64,000 nucleotides of DNA. Source: Polytrichum commune (Eukaryota; Streptophyta; Polytrichopsida; Polytrichales; Polytrichaceae). The number at the start of each line of letters is the position of its first letter. The stretch's first letter is position 1. A program made the position numbers and the translations under genes. The notes beneath the pieces are model-generated. The model was given only the letters and a program-made list of their open reading frames with translations. It had not been told where the DNA came from and ran no database searches. The stretch lies in contig OX485804.1 of the NCBI GenBank assembly GCA_950295325.1, positions 37,510,001 through 37,574,000 on the forward strand, in the 5' to 3' direction. Positions 26,400 to 39,900 of this stretch are shown one piece after another.

Positions 26400-28215
26400 T
26401 TGTCAGGGGTCTTTAAGCATGTTGTTGGGAGGAGGGGGTAGAGGGGGGATGGGGAGGTTAGGGGGTGTACGGGGGCGGTTGGTGGGTGTGGTAGGATATT
26501 GTGGTGTCTTATTATATATTTATTTTTTAGGGATCTTGGTGGATGGTGTTGTTGGCATGGTAGGGGGCATTGATTGCAAGGGGGGTGGCAAAATAATTGA
26601 TTAGCTATGTTAAGTGCGTTTTTGATAAGTTTAGAAGGAGTGGAGTGGTAGATTTTGAATTCGTCCGGGTTCATTAGAGTGGTACCATTAGGCATGGTAA
26701 TTTGGTCTAGTGTGATTATATTATGTACAAGTAGTTTGTGTAGTAATTTAAGTGAGGTGTTGGGATTTAGGCCATGAAGCATTTGTGCTTCCTGCATCCA
26801 TGCAGTTTCAAGTGGGAATGGGGTTAGTAGGAAATTGTTTATTATACTTTTTAGGTGGACTCCGGCTTTATATTTTAGCAAGAATAATGTTCTAGTGATG
26901 GGTGATCTAACACAGTGGTGGTATTTAATGCGGGTGATTTCGTTAGAGCCCCCATATTTGGCAAGTATAAATTGAAGTAGACCAACATATATGTTCCCAA
27001 TTCTACCTTTATTATTGAGGGCGTTTTGTAGTTGTTCTCCAATGCATCTTAAATAGGCATTTTGTAGTGAGAATGCTTCGATTCCGAATAGATTGTGTGG
27101 GAGTTGTGTAGCGATGTTAGATGTGCATTTGGGTATTCCGCATATCGTTTTGTGAAGTGCTATGATTTTTTTATCGAGTTTTTTGATAGCTGGTATGGAG
27201 TATGGCACTGCGTAGAAGCTGTATGCTATTCCAGCACGTATGACTGTATCTGCCATGTTTATTTTTTGTTTCATAGTAGTTGGGCATGTTACAAGGGCTT
27301 GACACTGTTTTATTACTTTAGCTGTAGTGGTATTTATTTGTGTTTTCCATTTGAGTGATGGTGCAAGATTTATTCCTAGATACGTATATGGTTCATGTTG
27401 GTTTAAGACTGGTATAGGTTGGTTTCTATAGTTGATATTGGTAGATTGGATTAGGGCTTTGAAGGTTGTGCGGTGAAGTTTGGATTTGTTTAGGCATCCA
27501 GTTATTGCGTACTTGGGTATTCCAAGATCCATTCCTGCCAATTCGCAGAATTTGTCTAGTTTGTTGAGTTGTGTTTGTAGTGTCTCTAGTTTATTGGCGA
27601 TTGCTTCTAGGTCATCTGCATATGCTGCTAATGAGATTTTAATTTTAGATGTACCAAAAGTGTATCCATTATTCCCTTGTTGTAGCCATCTGAGGAGGGG
27701 TTCTAGGAATATGATAAATAGATATGGGCTAAGGATATCACCTTGTATTATACCTCTTTGAATGGGGATTGGTAAGGTTTTACCGAAGTGTTCACAAGTG
27801 AATATTGTTGAGGATTGTGAATATATGTTTCCTATGACATTTATGGAGTAAGTGAGATATCCCAGATCTTTCATTATGGCTAAAAGTCTGGCGTGATCAA
27901 TGGAGTCGAAGGCGTTTTTGAAGTCAATGTAAAGGATATATATATCTTGGTTCGTGAGTCTTGCGTCTTCAAGCGCTGCAATTAGTAATTGGATTTGTCT
28001 AGAAGTGCTTCTCTCTGCTCTAAACCCTTCTTGACTATCGTGTAATATTTGGTATTTTTCTCCATACGTTGATAGGATAGAAGTTAATGTACTCGTGTAG
28101 AATTTATATATGGTGTTAGCTAGTGCAATAGGTCTATGGTTTGTTAGTTGTGATGGGTTACTTTTTTTGTATAGTAAAACTGTTAGATTGGTTTTCCATG
28201 ATGCAGGAATTTGTT
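26381..28215 (-). pseudogene. LINE pol, reverse transcriptase part
   Basis: Open from just after a stop near 28220 to the stop at 26381, about 610 codons. RT landmarks in order: NHRPIALANTIYKFYTS, QEGFRAERSTSRQIQLL, ILYIDFKNAFDSIDHARL (motif A), IQRGIIQGDILSPYLFIIFL (motif B) and LAAYADDLEAIANKL (motif C, YADD). Both catalytic aspartate positions are present. The frame is unbroken across the whole RT core, so decay is recent or mild. The upstream fingers region and the link to the endonuclease lie in other frames. Confidence 0.85.
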
Positions 28216-29204
28216 TTTATTTATAATAATGTTTAAAAAATAAGAAGAGTAATTCATGGAAGCGTGGAGACATGTTTTTTAGAATTGAATTGGGTATTTT
28301 GTCTGGGCCTGGGGCTTTGTTATTACTTAGGTTTTTAAGACAAAAGTCGTATATTTCTTGGTCAAAATACGTATGTAGGGGGGTTTGGGGTTCTCCTCGT
28401 TTGTCAATGATGTATCCATCTAAGTCATGCCATGGGTATTGCCGGACTCCACATGTGCAGTGTAGTGGGTGTGTATTTTGATATTGGCATGTGAGAACTG
28501 TAGGACGGTTACTGATGGATTGTTACGTGTATATTTCTGCTGCGATATCTTCTTGGTTATTTAATATATTGTTTTGTCTATCAATGATGGAGTCCAGGGG
28601 TGAGGTTTCAGTGTTTTTGAAGACTTTTCGATTTATCTTTTTGGGGTTTTTTTCATACATTTGACGGTATTTTGATACGGCCTTTAGAATGCAGTCTTTG
28701 GTGTATTTTGTGGTGATTTTTCTGGCTTTCTTATTTGCATTTTTTGCGATGGTTGCTATGGCATCAATCCATTCAGTAGGAGGTGCCGTTGTAACAGGTG
28801 GGTATGGGATGTTTGTGTGTTGGTGGTTTCGTATATCGTTTAGGATGGGGTGTGCTTGCTAGAGTGGATCGTGTTGTGCAATGTATATGGTTTTCCTGAT
28901 GAGGTGATATGTGTTGAGGTGTCTTTTCCATTTTTTCGCAAGTTTGCGTGGCAAAAACCCATCTTGTTGCGATGTTTTGTTCGTAAGGTTGGGTAGTGGG
29001 TCTGCTTTACAGTTTTCTTCATTTGTTTCTGAAATTTTGTATACAATGTGGTCGAATGTTATACAGGCTTCCGCCCATTGATCCGAGCTTAAGTGTTGGT
29101 GGTTTTCGAGTAGGGTGGTAAGGGCTTTTATTTGTGCAGAGTTTTCTTCGAAGAATGTTATGTTGAATTTTTCGATGTTTTCTAGTGGTATTGGGTTTAG
29201 TATT

Positions 29205-30535
29205 CTAGTTGGTGACGTGTTTGTGGGGGGTGGGGGGTGAGGATCTGACTATAAGGGTGTTGTGGGGGATATGTAATACAACTGGATAATGATCTGAGTT
29301 TAGATTCATGTTTGTGTTTGTGATCGAAATGAATTTGCTGTTGTCTGGTGAGTGAATGTAGAATCCATCTATTAGACTTGTTGATGTGTAATTATAGCCT
29401 CCTTGTTTGGAGATGTTAGTGTTAGTTGGGATATATTCTAGGTTGAGTGATGCGGTGAAGATTCTCCATTGGTAATCTTCTTCTTGTGGAGGGGTGTTAA
29501 TGTTGTTATTTTGTCTGCCTCTAAGTGCGATATCTCGGTTAAAGTCCCCACATAATGTATACATGTGATTGGGGTGTATAGTAATTTGGTTAGTGATTTC
29601 GTTCTTAAGGTGTGGAATGAGGCATGTGTTTTCTATGTGTGTAGGCATGTACATGTGTATGATTAGCCAAGGTATTAGTGGATGGTTGTTTATTTTAATT
29701 ATTTGTAGGTATGGGGATATATTTACTGGCGTGGGAATTTTGGTGATATTCCCAGGGAATGCATATTTCTTGTGAATAAGTGTGAGTAAGCCTCCTCTTC
29801 CGGGGGTATAAGGCATTATTTGTTGTATGCATCTTGTGAGTGCATGTGTGTTGTTGAAAATGAGTTTAAATTCCGGAAATAGGTTTTGTATGTATTTTGT
29901 AGATTTATTTGCAGTTAGTTTGGTTTCTTGGATATGTATGATTGCTGTGTTATTTAGCGAGTTGTTTATTAGGCTTTGTAGGTTTGGTTATGATGTGTTG
30001 AGTGATGACGCATTCCATGTTATTATGTTTGTTTCGTGCTCGGTGTCGGTTTTAATTCTTGGGGTTGGTGTGGGAGTAGCTGGAGGAGGGGGTGGGTGTG
30101 AATATTCGTTGATGTTTTTTAGGCATCGGAGTGCTTCGGTGATCAATTGATTTGGGAGGAAGGGAAATTTATTTTGAAGGGTGATTGGTGTTGGTGTAGT
30201 ATATTGGTTGTGAATAAATTCATATATCTCTGTGTGTATTAAATTTTTTGGGTATATTATATCTTGATTGTTTTCTACAAAAGTTGTGTAGGGGTGAGGT
30301 GTTGATATATGCCTTTCGGGGGGGTTGGTGAGGTTGGCCAGTCTGATAATCAATGTGTTCGTCCATATGTTATTAAAGTTGTAATTTTGGGGTTGGACTA
30401 GTATGTTATTGCATGTGTCTATTGAGGGGTGGATGGTGATGATTAGAGCGTATAGCATATGGGTTAGTGGTGATTGCCTTTGTGTTTTGATATATTGATA
30501 TAGATGTGGGTAGGTGGTTATTGTTTGAGGGTGTA
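29205..30535 (-). pseudogene. LINE N-terminal region with AP-like endonuclease
   Basis: One reading frame interrupted by a single TAA at 29986-29988. After an Asn/Thr/Pro-rich leader (about 180 codons, including PPPPPATPTPTP) the endonuclease begins with ITWNASSL. It continues with IIHIQETKL (catalytic Glu), YTLCGDFNRDI, TSLIDGFYI and NSDHYPVVLHI, the conserved order of apurinic-type LINE endonucleases. The frame breaks after 29205; the stretch to 28215 holds further LINE sequence in several frames. The leader is cut by the LTR at 30536, so the true start is missing. Confidence 0.75.
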
Positions 30536-33374
30536 TGTGGTACTTTTGGGCCACCCCTTTTCGAGGGAGCCTAAAAGTATCACACAAGCCCTTCGGTGAA
30601 GGTGGCCTGCATTTGCAGGCGCCCAAGCCGAACCCGGATGATAGGTGTATAACGTGAGTAGTTAGATTTTTAAGGGAGATTAAATATGCGTCGTAGTACC
30701 TCCGGAGGTTAGGCCTTAGTTTTTTACTAGTGTGGCTTTAAACTCCACTAACCAATTTCATATCTAGTTCTAACCTTAACCTACAACCTATTCTACGCGC
30801 AGACGCACTAGCCTTGAAACCAAGGCAATCCTAATTTGTGAATTGGGATGGTTCTGATACACCCAACCGGGTGTGACTCATACCACCCTAACTCAACGAA
30901 CGGAATAACGACAATTTGATGGACCATTCAATTCTTCCTATTTCTTTATTTAGTTCTATTTAGTTTTCTAAGCGGGGGAACTTGGCCTAAGTCCCACCCT
31001 TCACACAAATTCCTTCTTAATTACTTACTTTTGTTTGCACGTCCTAACTTACTACATTAACATATTAGGCATCACCCCTTACCTCGGGTCTCTTGCCAAC
31101 AAGGGTTTACGATTTATTTGGTATGTTTTGATTGTTAAATGTGTTTACACTGGATAGACCACGAAATACAACTCAATGGGACCAGGGTGACGGGCGACCT
31201 GTAGGTTCAACATGTTGCGCAATCTTCATAAATTGGGGCCATTACTCCCAATCTATGGGGCCAACAACATAATAGTGGATTCGCGGGTCATTAACCCCAC
31301 CTTTCCACCAACAACATTCAGAGTGGTCGTGTCGGTGATTAATCCGACTTACCACACACGAAACTTGCTAATAAATGAAGCTACTACCACAAAACATACC
31401 AAGGGCCCCGAAAACAATGGAATTGGGTACTCCCTTGGCGGTCAAGTGGTCAAGCCACTTGACCTTACGAGATAGGTGAGTGGGTTTAGAAATGCGTATC
31501 TTAGCCGTGCTCCCTCCAATCCTAAATGGAAGGCTTAAGGTTAGTTAATTTACCTCAATTTTCCTCGGTTGATTTGGGCTTGATGTAGGCCGAGCCGCTA
31601 CCTCCTTCCTTGCTCCACTTTCCGAGCGTCGACCTTGCCTCCTTCTTTGTAACTAGTTTGGTAGTAAGCGTACCTTAGTTAACAATTAAAATATAAAGTG
31701 TTATTCTGCCCTGTAATTTAATCCTAAGCATAATATTTATACTTAGTGCACCAAATTATCTTTCCAATGATCTAAAAATCACTCTAATCGGATAAGAAAT
31801 GCAAAAGTTATGAGGGTTGGAAGTGTGAGGTCGATTCAACCGACCCTTCCAACCCACCTATCTACCTTCTAACTTAAAAAATTCATAGCACATTCCTTAC
31901 TACTTGGATCTAGGCTTTCCTTATACCATTGGAAAGCTATGAACAAGCTCTAACTAGAAAAATTATGACATCAGCAGGTTAAGCTAATAGAAATTCAGCG
32001 GACTCCTTGTAACACAGCAGTCAATCAAGAAGGCTTAAACTATGTATCTCGCCTTCAACAATTCATATCTAATTCAAATCTTAGTCAAATCAAACGTTCT
32101 ATATGACCCTGGAGAGATATTAAAAAGATGTATTTGATAAAAATATGTGATTAGAAAGGTAAGCCGAAGTGAACCCAGCAGGTCCTCTGCAATGCAGCAG
32201 TCAACCAAAAGTTCTCAAACTATGTGTCCCATCTTGCACAATTCATATCTAATTCAAATCATGCTCAAATCAAATGTTCTAAGCCATTTTGGAAAGCTAC
32301 ACAAAAGTTCTACTTGGGAAAAATATAATTTCTTGGAATTAAAATTCCTATTGGGCTCGCAGGTCTGATCCAGCAGCCGCTACCCACAAGACCACCCAGT
32401 TTTTCTACTCCATCTTTGAAAATCCATAACTAATTGTCATCTCAACCAAATCACAAATGGGAAACGGCTATGGATAGCTATATGAAATCTCTCTAAGAGA
32501 AAAATGATAAGTATCTTGTTCTAGCTTTTGAACTAAGCCTTCAGGGCATTGGCAGATGAGGTCTATAATGCCTCTACTCAAAACTCTACCATCCAACCTA
32601 CCTCTACAAAAGAAGGAATAATTTTGTTGGTGTGTTAATAAACACACAACCTAACTAGGAGAGAGAGAGTAGAGGAGGTTCTCAAGCCTTTCTTCTAGAC
32701 CATTGATAATACATGCTAAAGGATTTTTTCCTAACTACATTGAAGCAGGGCTTCGCCCAAAAACTAGAGAAAGAGAGAGAGCTACAAGGTGGAAGGAGGG
32801 GTTTTTAAACCCTCTCACAAAAGGGTTGGACCCCTCCTCCACCGGATCCATTTTTCAAACCCTTTCCCGAAATTTTGGCTCGGGGGTTTTCCCGGTTGAG
32901 GTTGCCACCCTCTCGCCGAGGTGGCTCCGACAAAAAACCTTTAGAAATCTTTCTAATTTTTCCGCCATCGAGTTGGCAAGGGGGCAAGTGGGCAAGTATC
33001 CCCCTTGCTTTCTTTCTTTTTTGTCTTCAAAATTCTTCACGCCGATTTTATCTTCTTACGTAAAACACCTCCAATCGTCTTGTGTGCCTCACACTAACTA
33101 ATAAACTAACACTTGCTTAGCTAGCATCTACTAACATTTGCTTAATAACTAGCATCTACTAATATTTGCTTAGCTAGTTGTTTTTACTAGCTAGCATATT
33201 TTTTCTACTTTGCTATCTTCTAGCACTACTTAGTTTCATTTTGACCTTCCTTCTTCTAGGCTAAATGCTAAATGAACTAATTTTCCCTAAATTCCCTATC
33301 AATTCTAACTTTTAATGCTAACATTCTAACTAAAGGTGATCCCGCAGAGTGGTGGACCACTCAAAGGGTTCACA
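30536..33374 (-). repeat. Gypsy LTR, 3' copy (2839 bp)
   Basis: Read in element orientation it starts TGTGAACCC at 33374 and ends CCACA at 30536 (TG...CA). It matches 40329-43167 base for base apart from one difference noticed (33335 G, 43128 A). Inside it, at about 31890-32500, three or four diverged units of about 180 bp recur (AATTCATATCTAATTCAAATC and GGAAAGCTA motifs). Short open frames in it are shared by all copies only because the copies are near-identical. The outer flank (GTGTA) is LINE sequence. Confidence 0.95.
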
Positions 33375-33905
33375 TATGTCGGCCATCAGGGGAGCTGCTC
33401 GTTCGAGCGCTACGAACACCAGCTCTTGCTCGCACGCCAATCCTGGGTACACGGTCACCTGCATGCACACAACCACTTACAGATATATTTTTGTTTTATT
33501 TTTGTTTTTTCTTATCATTACTTGCATCTTATCCTTTCAAAGTTGTGAAGATGAGAGAAAAAAAAGATAGTACTATACTAAAGCCAAAAAACACTTCAAA
33601 GCTGCCACACTCCCCCACCGGACTGGGTTTGTGTCTATCTAGGACACCCCCTCCGCCTTGCGGGAGCAACTTGGAGCTATAGAAGAAAAAACTTTCAACC
33701 CGCTTCCTTCCTCTTCGGAGAGAGTTCGGACTACAAGAGCAATTCCCAGGCGCTGAAGAAAGAAGGTCCCCCTACTGGTTTCCTTCAAATAATGACCACG
33801 GAGGGCCGACCTCTAACCTAGCACCTATTGCAGGAATTGGAAACCCTCCGCCTTTGCCTTGGGTCTAAAGGTATCACATCGTATTTAATCCGCTAGTTGC
33901 ACCTG
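33375..33905 (-). other. 3' untranslated tail of the gypsy element
   Basis: Sequence between the gag-pol stop and the 3' LTR. A purine-rich run (AAGGCAAAGGCGGAGGG, minus strand, near 33850) lies 480 bp too far upstream. The bases directly before the LTR (TGATGGCCGACATA) are not a polypurine tract. This is odd for an otherwise fresh element. Confidence 0.5.
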
Positions 33906-36900
33906 TCACACATTATACAACTTACACCGACCCCCGTTAGTTCGCGTAGGGAAATATGTGCCATCAAGTGTAGCCAATTGAACCGAATTATTGTCATACA
34001 CATTCGTGATCCAAAAGGGGCCCAACCACAAGGCGTCAAACTTACCTGGGAACTCCAGTTTCCTCGCATCTTGGAGCATCACCAACGTCCCGGGTTGCAA
34101 AGTTCTTACCTTGTGTCGTTTGTCGAAGACGGCCTTGCGCCTCCGTTGCATTGCCTCGAGATGTTGCACACTAGCTCGTCGTCGCTCGCTAAGACTCTCT
34201 AACATTAGCAACCTATCTGCTAGTGACTCGGCTACCGTAAGTCGTGAATCAACTGCAATTCGCAAAGAGGGGATCTCCAACTCAATTGGGAGCACTGCTT
34301 CAATCCCATATACAAGGGCAAACGGCGTTTGGTTGGTTGTCACCTTGAAAGTCGTCCTATAAGCCCATAGCGCCGAGGGTAGCTTCACGTCCCAGTCCCG
34401 CTTGTTGTCGTTGACTGTCTTGCGTAGGATCCTCACTACGGTTTGGTTTACTCTCTCAGCCAACCCATTAGTTTGAGGGTGGTAAGGAGTGGTTTTGCGG
34501 TGGTCAATGCCGTACCCCTCCGTCATTGCTTCGATTAATTCGTTCAAAAAGTGGGTTCCGCGATCACTGACCAATACCTTTGGCACTCCGAATCGAACAA
34601 TCACGTTCTCGTGCAAGAATGCCGCAGTGGTCACGGCGTTTGCTACCTTCACCGCCTTAGCTTCTGCCCATTTCGTGAGGTAATCTACCGCGATTATTAT
34701 GTAGGCCATTTTCCGCGGCGATGTTGGGTGGACGGGTCCTATGTAATCAATTCCCCACATCTCGAAGGGTGTCAGGGGAAGCGATGGAATCAAGGGTAAT
34801 TCTAGCCTCAAGTCGTTCCTAGAATACCTTTGGCATGCGTCACACTTTGCGGCGTGAGCTTGCGCATCCGCGAACATAGTTGGCCAAAAATAACCGGCCC
34901 TCAACGCCTTTTGGGCAGTTAACCTACCCGAGAAGTGCCCCCCGCACTCACTATCGTGGCAGGCTATTAAAGCTTCCGGGACCTCCGCATATGACAAGCA
35001 TCTGCGGAGGACCCCATCGACTCCCTGTCGATACAACCTGTTTGCGATTATCGCAAAGTGTCTACTATTTGTTCGGACCTTTCTTCTCTCAATTTTGTTG
35101 AGTTCCGAGGGCATTCTTTGTGTGCTAAGGAACTCCGCAACGTGGCCATACCATTCAGTGGTTGCACTTACCAAAAACAAGTCCGCATCCGGAAATTCGT
35201 CCTCAATGTCTTCAGTTCCTAGCTTGTTGGAGATGCGGGACAAATGGTCAGCTTGTTTGTGCATCCTACCCGGCTTATATTCGACAGTGTAGTCAAACTC
35301 CTCAAGAAGCAACACCCACCTAGCTAAGCGCCCGCTAAGGTCTGGTTTGTTGACCAAGTATCTGAGAGCGAGGTGGTCTACGAAAAATACTACCGGGTTC
35401 AAAAGGAGGTAGTGTCTAAATTTTTTGACACTGAACACCATGGCTAGGCATTCCCTTTCCGTGGTTGAGTAATTCCTCTCCGCGGTTGTGAGTTGCCTGC
35501 TTGCAAATGCCACTGGCCTATCTTTCTTCTCGTCGCCGTAAGGTTGGCACAAGGCTGCCCCCACTGCGACTGACGAGGCATCGCAGTAAACATGAAATGG
35601 CACGTCCCAGTTCGGGGGTACAAGGCAAGGATATGAGGTGAGTTTGGCCTTCAAGGCATCAAATCCTACCTGACACTTGGGAGTCCAAACGTATCGAGTC
35701 TCCTTACGAGTCAAGTTCGTAAGGGGCAATGCTGCGGTAGCGTAATCGGACATAATGTCTCGGTACCATCCAAAGTGGCCCAACACACTTTGAATGCCTT
35801 TTACCGTGGTCGGGGGTTCCAAGTTGGTAATTACCTCTATCTTCTCGGGATCTGGTTCTTTTCCCGTCTTCGAGACCACATACCCTAGCAAAACTCCCCG
35901 AGTTACGGCTACGTACATTTTGGATGGATTGAGGGCTATTCCGTTGGCCCTACACTTCACGAAGCAAGCCCTCAGTGCCTCAAGATGAGCTACCTTTGTC
36001 GTTTGGGTGCTAAAATCGTCGATGAACACCGACATTGTGAGGTGGAGTAACTCAAAGAACACCGCCGTTACCACACGCTGGAAGGCTGATGGACCATTGC
36101 AGAGCCCAAATGGCATTACCAAGTAGATAAAAGTACCCCAAGGTGTAGTAAAGGCGGTCTTATGATAATCCTTGGGGTTGATAGATACCTGGTTGTATCC
36201 CGAGTAACCGTCCATGAACGTGTACAACTCGTGGCCGGCTACCTCATCTAGTATCTGGTTAATGAATGGCAGAGGGAAATGGTCTTTTTGGGTGGCCGCG
36301 TTCAACTTCCTATAATCGATGCACACCCGAAGTTTACCATTCTTCTTCTTCACCAATACCATTGGCGAAACCCAATCCGTGATTTCAACTGGTCGGATGA
36401 ATCCAGCCTCCAATAGTTTCTCGAGCTCTGCTTTCACTACTAGTTGGAGGCGAGGGTTCATTCGCCGTTCCTTTTGGCGGATTGGTTTAGCCCCTGGGAT
36501 TAGTGGAATTGAATGTTGGGCTAGATGTGGAGGTATACCCTTGAGGTCCTTATAGGACCAAGCGAAAATGTCTCTGAACTCTACGACTAACTTTGAGTAT
36601 TCAGCGATTTCTCCGGGAGATAGTTGTGAACCCATCTTGATGGATTTAGGTTCCTCACCAGGTAGACTAACATCAATTTCCTGCCAGTCTGCATCCGACA
36701 CTCTTGTGGGGTTGGTTGGGCCTTTATACCAATCGTTTGGCACCGAGGGATATGACGCGAAATCATGGCCTACCTGAATTCCGGTGGAGGTGTTCCTGAA
36801 GTGTAATGATGGCATGATATCTTCCTCGAGTAAGAGATCCTCTAGCGTCATTGGTTGGGTGCCGTCTATCTCGAGGGCGTAGACTGATTCGATGGATAGA

Positions 36901-39900
36901 TCATCTGCTAACAAAGTGAATCCCGGATAACCCAGCGATGTGTCCCAGGTGGCGGAAATAGTGTACACCTGGGTGTGGGTACTTGTTTCTTCGGGGTTGA
37001 GTTCCATCCACGCCGTAAACTCGCCCGTGTCCTCCCAGCCATAGAGGCCGGGACCCATGTCCTTCACTGGACCTAAATGGGTCTTAGTGCCCAATGTTTG
37101 GTTGGCTAAGTCTACCGAAACTATGTTGGGTTCTGGCTTCGATTTGGGTAGGTCGGATTCCGTGAATTCTGTCGAAGGCTTACGGAGTGCAATTCTTGTC
37201 GTTGTTCTGTTGTGAGGGGGCCCAAATGTTATTTGGGAGGTACCCGTAGACCACTCGGTTGTGGCATTTGCTCTCCGAAGCCAGTCTCTACCTAAAAGTA
37301 TCGGATAACTTTTGGATGTTACAGGGAGCCTCAAAACTTGAAACATGATCGTATAGACTTCTCCCCCGACTTTCATCAAGCAATCCTTTACTTGTCCAAG
37401 GGGGGTGACTTGTCTTTGGTCCGCGACATTGATAACAAAGGGTGAAGGGCCAGTGAGCTCGAGGCCAAGTTTTTCCAACGTTGAGAGTGGCATAATATTG
37501 ATCCCACTACCCCCATCAACCAGGGTGTGCGGGATTATTTTGTCCATAATCTCAACCTCCACCTCGATTGGTCCTTCGTCCCCTAAGGGGGTTCTTCGGA
37601 CCTCAACTGCCATCGTTGGGATTTTAGCCTTCCTAACCTGGGTGGCTCCTTCCTTGAATTCCTTTCTTAGGGCGGGAGCTACTTGAATTAGTTGTGCCAA
37701 AGAAATGTTGGCTCGTAGGCTACAAAGGTCTGACCAAAGGTCGTAGTCCTCGGCCGGGTTAAAGGCGCGACTAGGCCGGGGTTTCGGTGGGAAGTTAGCG
37801 GGCAGGCCATTGCCCCATGTGTCTCTTGTATCCACAAATCGGAAGAGGTCTTCCTCTTCCTCCAGTAATGGTTCTTCTACCGGTTCGTCATCAGGGTTAG
37901 GCTCTAGGGAAGTTGTGGGAACCTTAGCCTTAAGGGCTGCGTTCTGCAAGAACTCTGGAAGTTCTGCGAATTTTGGTGACTTTTCATACTCATTCGACTT
38001 CTCGGAACCTTCACCCATCACGGTTTGTGCCCTCTTCTGAGCCCTAGTGACCACTGCCACGTCTATTTTCTGCTTTAGTTTTTTAGGGGGAACCAGGATA
38101 GCCCGTAAAGAAGAATCGGCTAGCTCGTGAGAGATGAAGTTGCTATGACTATCATTTGGGATAGGAAGGAATGGAGCTGAACAATTTGTGCTCGCCCTAT
38201 TGTTATCAATGAACCTCGCGTCTTGGGTTTGTGCATGACCAAGGTTAAGGGGACCTTGGGATGTTGGAGGCCCATTCATGTTTTGCGCCCATTGTTGGTT
38301 AGTATCCTGTCCACTCCCCATAAGATGTTGAGGAGGGTTGTCGGTATACTGACCGTTAAGACCATAAGCCTGACCTTGGTTCATTTGGTACCCATAGAAT
38401 GGGTTGCCTTCATTAGGGGAGTTATTGAAGGTATTACCTTGTTGTGCAACTTGGGGTCCATTGTTGAACCTATTTGGTTGGTTCCGGCCCATCTGAGGGA
38501 CATACTGTTGGCTTACCATTCCTACCAAGTTTGAGTCGGCTTGCCTACCACCGGCTGGGGGGTTTTGAGGGTACAAATTTTGTGGACCTTGATAGTTGTT
38601 CCCCCTATTACCTTGGTTTTGGTGGTTGGGTGGACCGTAGTTTTGTTGGCCATTGCTTTGAGGGTTACCTTGGTGATAATTAACCGACATTCCTCCTTGG
38701 TTCTGTTGATTCCTATCATAGAAGAATGCCGGAAGTTGTTGATTCAGCTGAGAGTAATGGGAGGGTCGCTCCGCGAGAATCCTACGACAATTATCGACCG
38801 GGTGATTACCCCCACAATGGTTGCAGACCACCCCCGTCTCGATCCAACACTTACCTGGCCCCAAAATGTGAACCTTGCCGCAAGTGGGACAAACTCCTTT
38901 ACCGTTGTTCCGGGCTTGAGTCTGGGAGTGGCCTTGTTGTGGACGGGGGGGTGGGGCTACTAGGTTACCTGTGAACCTAGGCTCCGTGCAAAATTGATTA
39001 CTGTGGCCAGGTTTGTTGCAATTACGACACCAAATGTTGGTGCCATAATTACCTGCCTCCGAGGCCGGCGGAACTGGTTGTGCTAAGGGCCTAGACGTGA
39101 TTGCCATTGTTAGCTGCTCTGTGAGGGTCTTGAGCGACTGCATGACATCGCTCCTCAACTCGTCGTTGGCCTTCTTAACTCTAAGTTCTAGCTCCTCGAT
39201 CGTGGTGTGGCTCGGAGGGCTAGGGAGTGCTAAGAGCTCAGGGGGTGGCCTCGTAGCCAAAGGAACCGGGGCCGCTCGGTGGACTGCGTATGCATCCGGT
39301 CGGGATGGCTCCAGCTGAGGAGGCTTACTCTGCTCGGGAGGAATGTAGGTTGTGGGTAGGAAGGCTAGCACATGTGCAATAGTGCAATTCCACATCCGCT
39401 CATTTTGTTTGTCTACACCTTCGATCCTCCTAGCCTCGGCTTTAGCTTCTTCCAAATCCTGAGGGTTGGAGTTAAGAATTTCTCGGATTGTACCTTGTTT
39501 GTTGAACCCTTGTATGAAGTAGAATTTAATCGTGTCATTTGTGAGAAGGGTTCCTACATAACGAGTTACCACCGTTTCGAACCGTCGGATGTATGATGTA
39601 ATACCCTCGGATGGGCCTTGCCGCATGTTCGTTAATGCCACGAGTGCGCTTTGTTGGCCCATTTCCGGTCTAAATTGTCTAAGGAATGCCGTCTGCAATG
39701 CTCGCCAGTCCCTAAATGTCCCCTCATCGTGGGATCGGTACCACTCATACGCTATACCCTCTAGCGTAGTAGAAAACCAAACGAGTTTGTACGTGTCTTC
39801 GGCTATCACGTTGGCCAACATTACCTCAATATATCGTTCAATGTGGGTTGAAGGATCCTCATGCGGGAGGCCACCGAACTTCGGAAAATAACTCGGCATC

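Larger units (their letters stand above)
23204..30535 (-). mobile_element. Dualen/RandI-like LINE with two endonuclease domains, 5'-truncated and frame-broken
   Basis: A single minus-strand LINE can be read from the LTR border at 30535 down to a short GATA-type repeat at 23204-23216, which may be its 3' tail. In order it encodes an AP-type endonuclease, a reverse transcriptase, an unassigned segment, RNase H, a CCHC finger and a C-terminal restriction-like domain. The combination of both endonuclease types in one LINE is known for Dualen (RandI) elements of green algae. The coding strand is A/C-rich with very little G. One stop in the endonuclease part and at least three frame changes make this copy non-functional. 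The 5' end is cut off where the LTR begins. Confidence 0.7.

Noticed and set aside
32703-33101. 132-codon frame found three times in identical form
   Set aside because: It lies within the LTRs; identity reflects recent LTR copies, and an antisense frame of similar length overlaps it.
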